Source: Microbacterium sp. zg-Y1090
GTDB lineage: Bacteria > Actinomycetota > Actinomycetes > Actinomycetales > Microbacteriaceae
Assembly (NCBI RefSeq): GCF_030246945.1
Contig: NZ_CP126742.1
Span: forward strand, 2,232,001-2,296,000
Length of the DNA: 64,000 bases
Direction: 5' to 3'
A model generated the notes under the pieces. The model saw only the letters and a program-made list of their open reading frames with translations, ran no database searches and had not been told where the DNA came from. Of the stretch, positions 41,532-51,664 are shown piece by piece. Made by a program: the position numbers and the translations under genes. How positions within the stretch are numbered: the stretch's first letter is position 1; each line of letters opens with the position of its first letter.

Positions 41532-43121
41532 ATGTCGACCAACCCAACGAACCAAGCGACGGATGCCGCGAAGGCGGCATCCAACCATCCGCTCACGTCC
41601 CACAAGGCCGTCACCGCCTTCCTCGGAGTCGGCCAGCTCGCGATGCTGACGCTCGTGGTGGTCGCGAGCCTGCGCTCGCTCCCCGCGATGGCGGTCTACG
41701 GGCTCGGCAGCGTCACGCTCTACATCATCCCGGCCATCTTCTTCCTCATCCCCACGGCGCTGGTCGCCGCGGAGCTGGCGACGGGATGGAAGGGCGGCGT
41801 CTACGTCTGGGTGCGTGAGGCGTTCGGCAACAGATGGGGGTTCACGGCGGTCTGGCTGCAGTGGATCCAGAACGTGGTGTGGTACCCGACGCAGATCGCC
41901 TTCATCGCGGCGGCCCTCGCGTTCGTGTTCCTCGATCCCTCGCTGGCGAACTCCGGGCTGTACACCGCGATCATCATCCTGGCGCTCTACTGGGGATCCA
42001 CACTGATCACCCTGCGGGGCGGCAACCTGTTCGCCAAGCTCGGATCGTGGGGCGGCATCCTCGGCACCCTGCTGCCGGCGGTGCTGCTCATCGTGTTCGG
42101 GTTCATCTGGCTCGGCACCGGGGAGAAGAGCGAGACCTCGCTGGAGCCCTCGGCCATCATCCCGCCGTTCACCGGTATCGCCTCGATCGTGCTGATCGTC
42201 TCGAACGTGCTCGCCTACGCGGGCATGGAGGTCAACGCGGTGCACGTGAACCAGATGAAGGACCCGGGGCGCGGGTACCCGAGGTCGGTGCTGCTGGCGT
42301 CGATCCTCATCCTGCTGGTGTTCATCCTGCCGACGCTCGCGATCTCGATCGCCGTGCCGGAAAAGGACCTCGGGCTCACCAACGGCATCATGCTCGCGTT
42401 CCAGGCCTACTTCGACAAGTGGGATCTGGGATGGGCGACGGCGGTGGTGTCGGCGCTCATCGCCGCCGGGGCGCTCGCCTCGGTGATCACCTGGATCGCC
42501 GGCCCTTCGAAGGGCCTGCTCGCCGCAGCCGAGACCGGGCTGCTGCCGCCTGCTCTGCAGAAGCGCAACAAGGCGGGCGTGCAGTCGGGCATCCTCATGC
42601 TGCAGGGCACCATCGTGACGATCCTGGCGGCGATCTTCGTGATCGTGCCGAACGTGAGTGCGGCGTTCGTCGCGCTCATCGACATGGCGGCGGCGCTGTA
42701 CCTGATCATGTACATGCTGATGTTCGCAGCGGCGATCGTGCTGCGACGCAAGGAGCCGAACGTCAAGCGCACCTACCGGGTGCCGGCGATGAACCTCGTC
42801 GCCGGGGTCGGCTTCGTCGCGTGCCTCTTGGCGTTCGTGCTGGCCTTCGTCCCGCCCGACGGGTTCACCGCGTTCCCGGTCGCGGCGTACCCGTGGATCG
42901 TGGGCCTCGTCATCGTCGTGCTCGGCGGACCTCCCTTGGTCTTCTACGCGCTGCGCAAGCCGAGCTGGGATCGTCGCAGTCCGGCGGAGAAGGCCCTGCA
43001 CGGCACGCACGACGAGGATGAGGCTGCGGCCGCGACCGCGCCTCCGGCGGCCGGGTCGACTCCCCCGCCGTCGACAGGCTCGGCGCCCCGGTCAGGCGGA
43101 GCCCCGCCTCCATCCACCTGA
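41532..43121 (+). CDS. gadC: Glutamate:GABA antiporter, GadC-like (APC superfamily)
   Basis: The product is 529 residues with about 12 membrane helices. The opening VTAFLGVGQLAMLTLVVVAS corresponds to the unwound first helix of APC transporters; TGWKGGVYVWVREAFGN and YAGMEVNAVHVNQMKDPGRGYP are GadC/YjeM-like. The long Pro/Ala/Thr-rich C-terminal tail may act as the pH plug described for E. coli GadC. It is co-transcribed with gadB, exporting GABA in exchange for glutamate. Confidence 0.9.
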   Translation: MSTNPTNQATDAAKAASNHPLTSHKAVTAFLGVGQLAMLTLVVVASLRSLPAMAVYGLGSVTLYIIPAIFFLIPTALVAAELATGWKGGVYVWVREAFGNRWGFTAVWLQWIQNVVWYPTQIAFIAAALAFVFLDPSLANSGLYTAIIILALYWGSTLITLRGGNLFAKLGSWGGILGTLLPAVLLIVFGFIWLGTGEKSETSLEPSAIIPPFTGIASIVLIVSNVLAYAGMEVNAVHVNQMKDPGRGYPRSVLLASILILLVFILPTLAISIAVPEKDLGLTNGIMLAFQAYFDKWDLGWATAVVSALIAAGALASVITWIAGPSKGLLAAAETGLLPPALQKRNKAGVQSGILMLQGTIVTILAAIFVIVPNVSAAFVALIDMAAALYLIMYMLMFAAAIVLRRKEPNVKRTYRVPAMNLVAGVGFVACLLAFVLAFVPPDGFTAFPVAAYPWIVGLVIVVLGGPPLVFYALRKPSWDRRSPAEKALHGTHDEDEAAAATAPPAAGSTPPPSTGSAPRSGGAPPPST

Positions 43122-43131
43122 GCTCGGCAGT

Positions 43132-43170
43132 GATCTGCGGTCGCGGGGCAGCATCCCGCGACCGCAGATC
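43132..43170 (+). terminator. Hairpin after gadC
   Basis: A perfect 16-bp stem (GATCTGCGGTCGCGGG and complement) with a 7-nt loop, 10 nt past the gadC stop. It isolates the gad operon from the Mur ligase gene. Confidence 0.75.
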
Positions 43171-43221
43171 TGCGTGCGGGGTGGAGGTGTCGGCCATGCC
43201 GGGTGAGAGGATGGGAATGCC

Positions 43222-44841
43222 ATGCCCACCGATGCCCCCACCAATCTCCCGCCCGTCCTGCGCCCGGAGCACCCGCCGGTGCGCGCGCTCGACGAGCTCG
43301 CCCGCCGCTTCAGCGGACGCGTCCGCGGCGCTGTCGCCGGAGTGACCCTGTCGGGCATCACGCTCGCCACCGCCGATCTGCGCCCCGGCGAGGCCTTCGT
43401 CGCGATCCGCGGCGCAGCCCGCCACGGCGCGGAGTTCGCCCGCGCGGCCGCCGACAAGGGCGCCGTCGCCATCGTCACCGACGAGGCCGGCGCCGACCTC
43501 GCTGCCGACGCCGGCGTGCCGATCGTCGTCGTCGACGACCCCCGCGCCATGCTCGGCGACCTGTCGGCGTGGGTCTACGGCACCGGCTCCGGTGACGACC
43601 TGCCGCTGCTGTTCGCGACGACCGGCACCAACGGCAAGACGAGCGTCTCGCACCTGCTGGAGGGCATCCTCGAGCAGGTCGGAACGGTGACGGGCCTGTC
43701 GTCGACGGCCGAGCGCCACATCGCCGGACAGGTGATCGTGTCCCGGCTGACGACCCCCGAGGCATCCGAGTTCCACGCCCTCCTCGCGCTCATGCGCGAG
43801 CGCGGCGTCGAAGCGGTCGCCGTCGAGGTGTCGGCGCAGGCGCTGTCACGGCATCGCGTGGACGGCATCATGTTCGATGTCGCGGCGTTCACCAACCTCA
43901 CCCACGACCACCTCGACGACTACGCCGACATGCGCGAGTACTTCGAGGCGAAGCTGCCGCTGTTCCGCGCCGACCGCGCGCGACGGGCGGTCGTCTCGCT
44001 CGACTCGGCCGCCGGCGCCGAGGTCGTCGCGCGGTGCGAGGTCCCCTGCACGACCGTGGGCACGCCCGACATCGCGGTCGACCCGGTCGCCGCAGCAGCG
44101 GCGGACTGGGTGGTCGAGATCGTCGACGAGCGCCAGGAGGGCACCGAGTTCCGCCTCGTCGGCCCCGGCGGCCGCTCGCTGCAGACGACCGTCCCCGTTA
44201 TCGGGCGCCACATGGCCGCCAACGCCGCACTCGCCATCGTGATGATGCTCGAGGGCGGCTACGCATGGGACACGATCGTCGACGCACTCGAGCGCGACGG
44301 CGGCATCCGCGCCCATCTCCCCGGCCGCACCCAGCGGGTCTCCGGGGATCGCGGACCCGCCGTCTACGTCGACTTCGGCCACTCGCCCGACGCGTTCGAG
44401 AAGACGCTCGCCGCCGTGCGTCGCGTCACCCCCGGCAAGGTGCTCATGCTCTTCGGCGCCGACGGCGACCGGGATGCGACGAAGCGCCATGACATGGGAC
44501 GCACCGCCGTGCTCGGCAGCGACATCCTCGTCATCACCGACCACCACCCGCGCTTCGAGGACCCCGACTCGATCCGGGCGACCCTCATCGAGGGCGCGCG
44601 CCTGGCGCGGCCCGACGCAGAGATCCACGAGTACTCGCCGCCCGAGCGGGCGATCGTCGAAGCGGTGAAGCTCGTCGGCGAGGGCGACGCGATCCTCTGG
44701 GCCGGGCCCGGCCACCAGGACTACCGCGACATCCGTGGTCAGCGCACTCCGTACTCGGCACGCGAGCTCGCCCGGCGCGCGCTCCGGGACGCCGGGTGGC
44801 CGGTGCCCGACCCCAGCTGGCCCGTCCCCTACCCCGACTGA
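43222..44841 (+). CDS. MurE-like Mur ligase
   Basis: The product is 539 residues with all three Mur ligase domains. Lys139 in TTGTNGKTS is the P-loop lysine, [15 protein letters not shown] the following motif, Lys244 in YFEAKLPLF the expected carbamylated lysine, and [12 protein letters not shown] the C-terminal ATP motif. It most resembles MurE, which adds the third amino acid to UDP-MurNAc-dipeptide. The specificity motif is Asp440-His-His-Pro-Arg444 in place of DNPR of diaminopimelate enzymes, and [12 protein letters not shown] replaces EVSSHAL. It is not in a division cluster, so it may be a paralogue with another substrate or act on the unusual third residue of Microbacterium peptidoglycan. 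Confidence 0.8.
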   Translation: MPTDAPTNLPPVLRPEHPPVRALDELARRFSGRVRGAVAGVTLSGITLATADLRPGEAFVAIRGAARHGAEFARAAADKGAVAIVTDEAGADLAADAGVPIVVVDDPRAMLGDLSAWVYGTGSGDDLPLLFATTGTNGKTSVSHLLEGILEQVGTVTGLSSTAERHIAGQVIVSRLTTPEASEFHALLALMRERGVEAVAVEVSAQALSRHRVDGIMFDVAAFTNLTHDHLDDYADMREYFEAKLPLFRADRARRAVVSLDSAAGAEVVARCEVPCTTVGTPDIAVDPVAAAAADWVVEIVDERQEGTEFRLVGPGGRSLQTTVPVIGRHMAANAALAIVMMLEGGYAWDTIVDALERDGGIRAHLPGRTQRVSGDRGPAVYVDFGHSPDAFEKTLAAVRRVTPGKVLMLFGADGDRDATKRHDMGRTAVLGSDILVITDHHPRFEDPDSIRATLIEGARLARPDAEIHEYSPPERAIVEAVKLVGEGDAILWAGPGHQDYRDIRGQRTPYSARELARRALRDAGWPVPDPSWPVPYPD

Positions 44842-44980
44842 TCGGCGCTGCGCCCCTGCGGCACACCGCCGAAACGGGCGCAAGCGGCACCCGCCGTGCA
44901 TATCCGATCTTGTGTTCGCGCCACAGGGCTCATGGCGTTCGCCGAACGTTCTTTATGGGTCCCGTGCATGCTCTTCCGTT

Positions 44981-44993
44981 GTGGTCAGACCAC
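44981..44993 (+). promoter_or_regulatory. GntR-type operator in the pflB promoter
   Basis: GTGGTC-A-GACCAC is a perfect 13-bp palindrome directly upstream of a TATCCT box. Its core TGGTCAGACCA fits the TGGT-n3-ACCA pattern of FadR/LldR/PdhR-type GntR repressors. Confidence 0.55.
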
Positions 44994-44997
44994 GACG

Positions 44998-45003
44998 TAT
45001 CCT
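44998..45003 (+). promoter_or_regulatory. Candidate -10 (TATCCT) of pflB
   Basis: TATCCT lies 4 bp after the palindrome and 64 nt before the pflB ATG. No good -35 is visible, which suggests the promoter may need an activator. Confidence 0.4.
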
Positions 45004-45035
45004 GGGTCAACGCCTCAGGTCCCGACGAGACCCGC

Positions 45036-45071
45036 ATGGCGAACATTCGCAGAGGATTGAGGAAACGATGA
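45036..45071 (+). other. 11-codon upstream ORF overlapping pflB start
   Basis: ATG 45036 reads [11 protein letters not shown] and ends at TGA 45069-45071, overlapping the pflB ATG by four bases. Its own ribosome-binding site is poor. It could couple or regulate pflB translation. Confidence 0.35.
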
Positions 45072-47341
45072 CCACGGTCACTCCCCCCACGCAGCTTTCC
45101 GGCGCGGACGCCATGCCCGAAGCCTGGGACGGCTTCACCGCCGGCCCCTGGCAGGACGGCATCGACGTGCGCGGGTTCATCCAGGCCAACTACACCCCCT
45201 ACATCGGCGACGCCGCGTTCCTCACGGGCGCGACGGAGCGCACCGAGCGGGTGTGGCAGACCCTCATGGGGATGTTCCCCGAAGAGCGCGAGCGGGGCGT
45301 CTACGACGTCGACAACCACACCCCCGCCAGCATCACCGCACACGCCCCCGGCTACATCGTCGAAGACGACGAGCTGATCGTCGGCCTGCAGACCGACGCG
45401 CCTCTCAAGCGCGCCATCATGCCCTACGGCGGATGGCGCATGGTCAAGGGCGCGCTGGAGACCTACGGCTACGAGATCGACCCCGTGCTGGAGCGGATCT
45501 TCACCAGCTACCGCAAGACGCACAACGACGGCGTCTTCGACGTCTACCCCCCGGCCGTGCGCCGTGCCCGCAGCAGCCACATCATCACCGGACTGCCCGA
45601 CGCCTACGGCCGTGGCCGCATCATCGGCGACTACCGTCGCGTGGCGCTCTACGGCACCGACGCGCTCATCGCCGGCAAGCACGCCGAGCGCGCAGAGCTG
45701 GACATGCACTTCTCCACCGAGGAGATCATCCGCGAGCGCGAAGAGAACGCCGAGCAGATTCGCGCCCTCAAGGAGCTGGCCGAGATGGCCGCCACCTACG
45801 GCTGCGACATCACCCGCCCCGCCGCCACCGCGCGTGAGGCGATCCAGTGGCTGTACTTCGCCTACCTCGGTGCGGTCAAGGAGCAGAACGGCGCCGCGAT
45901 GAGCTTCGGGCGCAACACCGCGTTCCTCGACGTGTACATCCAGCGCGACCTCGCCCGCGGCATCCTCACCGAGCAGGAGGCGCAGGAGCTCGTCGACGAC
46001 CTCGTCATCAAGCTGCGCATCGTGCGGTTCCTGCGCACGCCCGAGTACGACGCGCTGTTCTCCGGCGACCCGACCTGGGTCACCGAGTCCATCGGCGGCA
46101 TCGGCGAGGACGGGCGCACGCTCGTGACCAAGACGGCGTTCCGCTTCCTGCAGACCCTCTACAACCTCGGCCCCGCACCGGAGCCCAACCTGACGGTGCT
46201 GTGGAGTGACGACCTGCCCGAGGGCTTCAAGGAGTTCTGCGCGAAGGTCTCCATCGACACCTCGTCCATCCAGTACGAGTCCGACGACCACATCCGCGCC
46301 CTCTGCGGCGACGACGCGGCCATCGCGTGCTGCGTGTCGCCCATGACCGTCGGCAAGCAGATGCAGTTCTTCGGCGCTCGCGTGAACCTCGCCAAGACGC
46401 TGCTCTACGCCATCAACGGCGGGCGCGACGAGATCAGCGGCAAGCAGATCACGCCGTTGCTGCCGGCCGTGACCGGTGATGTCCTCGACTACGACGACGT
46501 GCGCGAGAAGTTCCGCACGACGATGGAGTGGCTGGCCGAGACCTACGTCGACGCGCTCAACTGCATCCACTACATGCACGACAAGTACGCCTACGAGCGG
46601 CTCGAGATGGCGCTGCACGACCGCGAGGTCATGCGCACCATGGCCTGCGGCATCGCCGGACTGTCGGTCGCGGCCGACTCGCTGTCGGCGATCAAGTACG
46701 CCACCGTCCGCCCCGTGCGCGACGAGTCGGGTCTGGTCGTGGACTACGAGGTCGAGGGCGAGTACCCCTGCTTCGGCAACGACGACGACCGCGTCGACGC
46801 CATCGCCCGTGACCTGGTCACGGAGTTCATGGAGATGCTGCGCCGCCACCCCACCTACCGCGACGCCGTGCACACCCAGTCGGTGCTGACCATCACGTCG
46901 AACGTCGTGTACGGCAAGAAGACGGGCAATACTCCGGACGGACGCCGTGCCGGCCAGCCCTTCGCCCCCGGCGCCAACCCGATGAACGGCCGCGACACCC
47001 ACGGCATGCTGGCATCGGCGCTCTCGGTCGCCAAGCTCCCCTTCGAGCAGGCGCAGGACGGCATCTCGCTGACCACCACGGTGGTCCCGGCCGGCCTCGG
47101 ACGCACCGAGGAAGAGCGGGTGCACAACCTGGTCGGCCTGCTCGACGCCCAGATGGCCACGGGGGGCTACCACCTCAACGTCAACGTGCTCACGCGCGAG
47201 ACGCTGGAGGATGCCATGGAGCACCCGGAGAACTACCCCCAGCTGACCATCCGTGTCTCCGGTTACGCGGTCAACTTCGTGCGTCTGACCCGCGAGCAGC
47301 AGCTCGACGTCATCAGCCGCACGTTCCACACGGGACTCTGA
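45068..47341 (+). CDS. pflB: Formate C-acetyltransferase (pyruvate formate-lyase)
   Basis: The product is 757 residues and splits pyruvate with CoA into acetyl-CoA and formate by glycyl-radical chemistry. The thiyl pair is Cys421-Cys422 in IACCVSPM; the radical glycine is Gly732 in [10 protein letters not shown]. Length and both motifs are those of true PFL, not of diol dehydratases. The radical is destroyed by oxygen, so the enzyme is useful only in low oxygen. AGGAAAC precedes the ATG. The activase follows 7 bp downstream. Confidence 0.96.
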   Translation: MTTVTPPTQLSGADAMPEAWDGFTAGPWQDGIDVRGFIQANYTPYIGDAAFLTGATERTERVWQTLMGMFPEERERGVYDVDNHTPASITAHAPGYIVEDDELIVGLQTDAPLKRAIMPYGGWRMVKGALETYGYEIDPVLERIFTSYRKTHNDGVFDVYPPAVRRARSSHIITGLPDAYGRGRIIGDYRRVALYGTDALIAGKHAERAELDMHFSTEEIIREREENAEQIRALKELAEMAATYGCDITRPAATAREAIQWLYFAYLGAVKEQNGAAMSFGRNTAFLDVYIQRDLARGILTEQEAQELVDDLVIKLRIVRFLRTPEYDALFSGDPTWVTESIGGIGEDGRTLVTKTAFRFLQTLYNLGPAPEPNLTVLWSDDLPEGFKEFCAKVSIDTSSIQYESDDHIRALCGDDAAIACCVSPMTVGKQMQFFGARVNLAKTLLYAINGGRDEISGKQITPLLPAVTGDVLDYDDVREKFRTTMEWLAETYVDALNCIHYMHDKYAYERLEMALHDREVMRTMACGIAGLSVAADSLSAIKYATVRPVRDESGLVVDYEVEGEYPCFGNDDDRVDAIARDLVTEFMEMLRRHPTYRDAVHTQSVLTITSNVVYGKKTGNTPDGRRAGQPFAPGANPMNGRDTHGMLASALSVAKLPFEQAQDGISLTTTVVPAGLGRTEEERVHNLVGLLDAQMATGGYHLNVNVLTRETLEDAMEHPENYPQLTIRVSGYAVNFVRLTREQQLDVISRTFHTGL

Positions 47342-47348
47342 GACTCCC

Positions 47349-48161
47349 GTGTCTGCCATCCTGGTGCCGGCGCCCGATACGGCACGCCCTGACTCCGACG
47401 GACGTCACGCCCACCTCGAAGCTGTTCGGGCGGGTCGCGTCGCGAGCGTGCACTCCTGGGAGCTCGTCACTTCCGTGGACGGTCCCGGCACCAGGATGAC
47501 CCTCTTCCTCGCCGGGTGCCCGCTGCGCTGCCAGTACTGTCACAACCCCGACACGTGGCAGCAGCGCGACGGCATCCCGACCGAGATCGACGATGTGCTG
47601 GCGCGAGTGCGCCGGTACCTGCCGGTGTTCAAGGCCACCGGCGGCGGGCTCACCATCTCGGGCGGCGAGCCCATGCAGCAGCCGGCGTTCGTGACGCGGC
47701 TCGCGCGCGAGGCGGCCGAGCTCGGCGTTCACGTCGCCCTCGACACCTCCGGAAACCTCGGTCGCAACGCCTCCGACGCCCTGCTGGACGACCTCGGCAT
47801 GGTGCTGCTCGACGTCAAGTCGGGCCTGCCGGACACGTACCGCGAGGTGACCGGCCGCGAGCTGCAGCCCACCATCGATTTCGGCGACCGCCTGGCGGCC
47901 AAGGGCGTGCCGGTGTGGATCCGGTTCGTCCTCGTTCCGGGTCTGACCGACGCCCCCGAGAACGTCGAGGCCGTGGCTGACATCGTCGAGCGCTGGCCGA
48001 ACGTCGCGCGCGTCGAGGTGCTGCCGTTCCACCAGATGGGCACGTCGAAGTGGGAGCGCCTGGGCATCGACTACGCCCTGGCCGACGTGCAGCCGCCCGA
48101 GGCGGACCACGCCGAGAGCGTGCGCGATCGCTTCCGCGCACGGGGTCTTCAGACCTTCTGA
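47349..48161 (+). CDS. pflA: Pyruvate formate-lyase-activating enzyme
   Basis: The product is 270 residues, a radical SAM enzyme that installs the glycyl radical on PflB. The cluster ligands are Cys57, Cys61 and Cys64 (CPLRCQYC), and [10 protein letters not shown] binds [19 protein letters not shown] is the standard opening of activases. It carries about 25 extra N-terminal residues compared with E. coli PflA. The start is GTG. Its last 13 bases overlap the end of convergent dxr. Confidence 0.95.
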   Translation: MSAILVPAPDTARPDSDGRHAHLEAVRAGRVASVHSWELVTSVDGPGTRMTLFLAGCPLRCQYCHNPDTWQQRDGIPTEIDDVLARVRRYLPVFKATGGGLTISGGEPMQQPAFVTRLAREAAELGVHVALDTSGNLGRNASDALLDDLGMVLLDVKSGLPDTYREVTGRELQPTIDFGDRLAAKGVPVWIRFVLVPGLTDAPENVEAVADIVERWPNVARVEVLPFHQMGTSKWERLGIDYALADVQPPEADHAESVRDRFRARGLQTF

Positions 48162-49240
48162 CCCCCGGCGATCAGCGCGTCGGCGGTGCGCCGCGCCCAC
48201 GCCTCGGCGTCCGCGAGGCTTTCCCGCGAGAGCGCGGCAGGCGCCTCATGCCGGTCGACGACCGCACGCACCGTCTCGACGATGGCGGGAAAGCCCAACC
48301 GGCCCTCGTGGAACGCGTCGACGGCCTGCTCGTTCGCGGCGTTGAACACCGCGGGGTACGTGCCGCCGGCGCGGCCGACCTGCTTGGCCAGCGCGACCGC
48401 GGGGAATGCCCGCTCGTCCAGCGGCTCGAACGTCCACGAGGTCGCCGTGGTCCAGTCCAGCGGCCGGCCGACGCCGGAGACCCGGTGCGGCCAGTCCAGG
48501 CCGAGCGAGATGGGCAGGCGCATGTCCGGCGGTGACGCCTGCGCGATCGTCGAGCCGTCGACGAACTCCACCATCGAGTGCACGATCGATTGCGGGTGCA
48601 CCACCACGTCGATGTCGGCGTAGTCCACCCCGAACAGCAGGTGCGCCTCGATCACCTCGAGGCCCTTGTTGACCAGGGTCGCGGAGTTCGTCGTCACCAC
48701 GCGCCCCATGTCCCATGTCGGGTGGGCGAGGGCGTCTGCGGGGGTGACGGATGCCAGTTCGTCGCGGGTGCGGCCGCGGAACGGCCCGCCTGATGCGGTC
48801 AGGACGAGGCGGCGCACCTCGCCGCGCTCCCCCGCACGCAGCGCCTGGGCGATGGCGGAGTGCTCCGAGTCGACCGGCACGATCTGGCCGGGGGCGGCGA
48901 GCGCGGTGACGAGGTCGCCGCCGACGATGAGCGACTCCTTGTTCGCGAGTGCCAGCGTGCGGCCCGTCTCGAGTGCGGCGATCGTGGGACCGAGTCCCAC
49001 CGATCCCGTGATTCCGTTGAGCACGACGTCCGCCTCGACGTCGCGCACCAGCTGCTCCGCCTCGGCGGCGCCGAGCGCCGTGTGCTCGACGCCGAACTCC
49101 GCCGCCTGACGCTGCATCAGCTCGCGCTGGGTGCCCGCAGACAGTCCCACGACATCGAACCGGCCGGGGTGGGCGCGGATGACGTCGAGGGCCTGGGTGC
49201 CGATCGAGCCGGTGGAGCCGAGGATGAGAACGCGTCGCAC
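48149..49240 (-). CDS. dxr: 1-deoxy-D-xylulose 5-phosphate reductoisomerase
   Basis: The product is 363 residues and makes 2-C-methylerythritol 4-phosphate with NADPH, the first committed MEP step. [14 protein letters not shown] is the NADPH loop, PVDSEHSAI and ASGGPFRG carry metal and substrate contacts, and [16 protein letters not shown] is a family hallmark. The start is GTG 49240 ([11 protein letters not shown]), 7 nt after TAGGCT. With ispG at 33903-35054 it supports a MEP cluster now split by other genes. Confidence 0.95.
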   Translation of the reverse strand: MRRVLILGSTGSIGTQALDVIRAHPGRFDVVGLSAGTQRELMQRQAAEFGVEHTALGAAEAEQLVRDVEADVVLNGITGSVGLGPTIAALETGRTLALANKESLIVGGDLVTALAAPGQIVPVDSEHSAIAQALRAGERGEVRRLVLTASGGPFRGRTRDELASVTPADALAHPTWDMGRVVTTNSATLVNKGLEVIEAHLLFGVDYADIDVVVHPQSIVHSMVEFVDGSTIAQASPPDMRLPISLGLDWPHRVSGVGRPLDWTTATSWTFEPLDERAFPAVALAKQVGRAGGTYPAVFNAANEQAVDAFHEGRLGFPAIVETVRAVVDRHEAPAALSRESLADAEAWARRTADALIAGGQKV

Positions 49241-49247
49241 GCGCTTC

Positions 49248-49253
49248 AGCCTA
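49248..49253 (-). promoter_or_regulatory. -10 box (TAGGCT) of dxr, 7 nt before GTG
   Basis: TAGGCT, GAAGCGC, then GTG at 49240 on the minus strand; leaderless spacing. It lies 3 bp from the end of the FKBP lipoprotein gene. Confidence 0.55.
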
Positions 49254-49256
49254 CGG

Positions 49257-50204
49257 TCACTGGGTCGGCACGTGCTGGGTGCCGAGGATGTCCACGACGA
49301 ACACGAGGGTCTGGCCCACGAGGTTCTCGTCGTTGATCTCACCCTCGCCGTAGGCGACGGCCGGCGGAAGCACGGCGATGACCTGCGAGCCGACCTTCTG
49401 GCCCACCAGCGCGTCGGCGAAGCCCTGCACGACCTGCGACGTGGAGAAGGTCGCGGGCGCCTGGCCCCAGCTCTGGTCGAAGACCTCGCCGGTGTCCCAC
49501 GAGACGCCCTGGTACTGCACCATGACCGCGTCGCCCTCGGCGACCGTCGGGCCGTCGCCCTCCTTCAGCACCGCGAGCTCGTACTCGGTGGGCGCGTCGC
49601 CTTCGGGCAGGGTGACGGTGGGAGCGCCGTCCTCGTCGAGCTCGACGGTCGGAAGGCCCTCTGCCGGCTCCTGCTCCTCGCCCCACGCCGCGGCCGGAAC
49701 GATGTCGATCAGATCGAGCACGTACACCTGCGCGGAGGTGCCGGTGGTGTCGTCGGCGGGGAGGGCCACGGCGACCCGGCTTCCCACGGGGGCGCAGCCG
49801 AGGAACTGACCGATGCCCGTCTCGGCGCCGATCGTCTGCGGGAGCACCTCGCCCTCGGTGTAGCCGACCGAGCCGAGCTCGGTGGCGTCCGCGGCATCCA
49901 GACCGACGAAGGCGACGTTGACCAGATCGCCCTCGGACACGGCTTCGCCATCACCCTCGACGAGGAGGGTGCTCTGCATCTCGTCGATCTCGAGCGGCGT
50001 GGAGAAGGTGACCTCGGGGAGCTCTCCCACGGCGCCCTCGGCCTTGACGGCGTCGGATGCGGCACCGGAATCCAGCTTGGCGTCGCAGAGCGCGGAATCC
50101 TCCGAAGAGGGGGTGCCCGTGGTGTCCGGTGAGCCGGCGCAGCCGGCGAGCAGGAGCGCCGAGACGGCGGCGACGGACAGGGCGGCAAGCGGGCGGAAGC
50201 GCAC
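49257..50204 (-). CDS. FKBP-type peptidyl-prolyl isomerase lipoprotein
   Basis: The product is 315 residues. I chose GTG 50204 because GAGGA lies 5 nt before it; GTG 50216 would add four residues. A short signal with lipobox LLLAGC leads to an extracytoplasmic protein. Two FKBP-like domains are visible: a degenerate one (about 70-160: [14 protein letters not shown]) and an intact C-terminal one ([50 protein letters not shown]). It would assist folding of exported proteins. Confidence 0.9.
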   Translation of the reverse strand: MRFRPLAALSVAAVSALLLAGCAGSPDTTGTPSSEDSALCDAKLDSGAASDAVKAEGAVGELPEVTFSTPLEIDEMQSTLLVEGDGEAVSEGDLVNVAFVGLDAADATELGSVGYTEGEVLPQTIGAETGIGQFLGCAPVGSRVAVALPADDTTGTSAQVYVLDLIDIVPAAAWGEEQEPAEGLPTVELDEDGAPTVTLPEGDAPTEYELAVLKEGDGPTVAEGDAVMVQYQGVSWDTGEVFDQSWGQAPATFSTSQVVQGFADALVGQKVGSQVIAVLPPAVAYGEGEINDENLVGQTLVFVVDILGTQHVPTQ

Positions 50205-50331
50205 GGGGATCCTCACGGAAGGAGACAGGGAACGGGACCATCCTCTCGCACTCTTCTCTGCTGCGGCTGGGAACCCGCCTCAGCGGCCTCCTCGCCGTCC
50301 CGCCATGCCCGGACCCGCATGAGAACGGGAG

Positions 50332-50337
50332 TAGCCT
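50332..50337 (+). promoter_or_regulatory. -10 box (TAGCCT) of plsC-like gene, 6 nt before GTG
   Basis: TAGCCT, CGACTG, then GTG at 50344; leaderless spacing. Confidence 0.6.
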
Positions 50338-50343
50338 CGACTG

Positions 50344-51120
50344 GTGACCGCGTCTCTTCCCGATCCCGACGAGCAGACGAGCGAATCCACCGGTGTGCCC
50401 GGCATCGGCCTCACCTACGTCATCGGGCGCTGGGTGATCGCCCCGCTGGCCCGGCTGTTCTACTGGCCCCGCATCGAGGGGCGCAAGAACGTGCCGCGCA
50501 AGGGTCCCGTGATCCTCGCGAGCAATCACCTGTCGTTCATCGACTCGTTCGTCATCCCCATGGCATCGCCCCGCCCCGTGCGCTTCCTCGCCAAGGCCAG
50601 CTACTTCGACGGCAAGGGCCTCAAGGGCTGGCTCGCGCGCGAGTTCTTCTACGCCGTGGGCGCCTTTCCCGTGCAGCGCGGCGCCGGTCAGGCGGCGCTG
50701 GACGCCCTCGATCAGCAGAAGCGGATGCTGGAGGCGGGCTGGGCCACGGCCCTGTACCCCGAGGGCACGCGATCCCTGGACGGGCGGCTGTACAAGGGGC
50801 GCACGGGCGTCGCCTTCCTCGCGCTGCAGACCGGCGCGAAGGTGGTGCCCGTCGGGCTGGTCGGCACGAACGAGATCATGCCGGTGGGCGCGAAGTTCCC
50901 CCGTCTGCGCCCGCGCGTGACCGTGCGCTTCGGTGAGCCGATCGACCTGTCCCACCACGGCCCCGCCACGTCGGGTCGGGCCCGCCGGCTGGCGACCGAC
51001 GAGATCATGACGGCCATCCACGCCCTGTCGGGCCAGCAGCTCGCCAACGCCTACAACGAGGCTCCCGCGCAGAATCCGGTGGAGCGCATCAAGCAGGTCC
51101 TCCCCCACGAACGCCGCTGA
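50344..51120 (+). CDS. plsC: 1-acylglycerol-3-phosphate acyltransferase family protein
   Basis: The product is 258 residues. The HX4D catalytic motif is NHLSFIDSF near residue 60 and the phosphate-binding motif is YPEGTRSLDG near residue 140; VPVGLVGTNEIMP follows. It transfers acyl groups to lysophosphatidate or a related acceptor at the membrane face. The last 50 residues are polar. It ends 19 bp before the convergent OsmC gene. Confidence 0.9.
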   Translation: MTASLPDPDEQTSESTGVPGIGLTYVIGRWVIAPLARLFYWPRIEGRKNVPRKGPVILASNHLSFIDSFVIPMASPRPVRFLAKASYFDGKGLKGWLAREFFYAVGAFPVQRGAGQAALDALDQQKRMLEAGWATALYPEGTRSLDGRLYKGRTGVAFLALQTGAKVVPVGLVGTNEIMPVGAKFPRLRPRVTVRFGEPIDLSHHGPATSGRARRLATDEIMTAIHALSGQQLANAYNEAPAQNPVERIKQVLPHERR

Positions 51121-51139
51121 TCCGCAGCGAGTCGGGCAC

Positions 51140-51613
51140 TCACTCGGCGACGGTGACCGACGGCTCGTGGCGCACCGGGAAGTTCACCGAGTTGGCGATG
51201 AAGCACCACTCGTGCGCCTGCACGTGGGCGGCGAGCGCGGCATCGACCATCGACTCATCGGCGACGGTGACCTGCGGCCGCAGCACGACCTCGCGGAACG
51301 CGCCTCCCCCGCGGCCGTCCTGCACCATCACGCCGCGCGCCTCGTCCCGGTACGCGGTGACGACCACCCCGGCCTGCACGCAGGCGTGCAGGTACGACAG
51401 CAGGTGGCACTCCGCCAGGGCCGCCACGAGCAGATCCTCGGGGTTCCACTTGCCTCGGTCGCCGCGGAACGGCCGGTCGGCCGAGGCCGCCAGTGCCGGC
51501 TTTCCCTCGACCGCCAGCGTCACCGACCGGTCGTAGTCGCGGTAGCCGCTCGTGCCGGTGCCGCGGTCCCCGGTCCACAGCGCCTCGACGCGGTAGGTGT
51601 GCTCGCCGAACAT
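51140..51613 (-). CDS. OsmC-family peroxiredoxin-like protein
   Basis: The product is 157 residues. The OsmC fold is seen in KWNPEDLLVAALAECHLLSYL with Cys69 and in HEWCFIANSVNFPV with Cys137, at the usual distance for the peroxide-reducing pair; Cys78 is extra. It would reduce organic peroxides in the cytosol. The start MFGEHTYRVEALW is family-typical. Confidence 0.9.
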   Translation of the reverse strand: MFGEHTYRVEALWTGDRGTGTSGYRDYDRSVTLAVEGKPALAASADRPFRGDRGKWNPEDLLVAALAECHLLSYLHACVQAGVVVTAYRDEARGVMVQDGRGGGAFREVVLRPQVTVADESMVDAALAAHVQAHEWCFIANSVNFPVRHEPSVTVAE

Positions 51614-51652
51614 TCCGCCAGTCTGCCACGCGTCGCGACCGCCCCCGCCGGG

Positions 51653-51658
51653 TAGGCT
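51653..51658 (+). promoter_or_regulatory. -10 box (TAGGCT) of the asparaginase gene, 6 nt before GTG
   Basis: TAGGCT, GACGGG, then GTG at 51665; leaderless spacing. Confidence 0.6.
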
Positions 51659-51664
51659 GACGGG

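Noticed and set aside
44911-44925. CRP/GlxR-like site TGTG-n7-CACA upstream of pflB
   Set aside because: The half-site spacing is one base short of the consensus TGTG-n8-CACA and the flanking A/T positions do not match.
44930-47359. An 809-codon minus-strand open frame opposite pflB
   Set aside because: Antisense to a gene with complete glycyl-radical motifs; rich in Val-Asp-His dipeptides typical of shadows.
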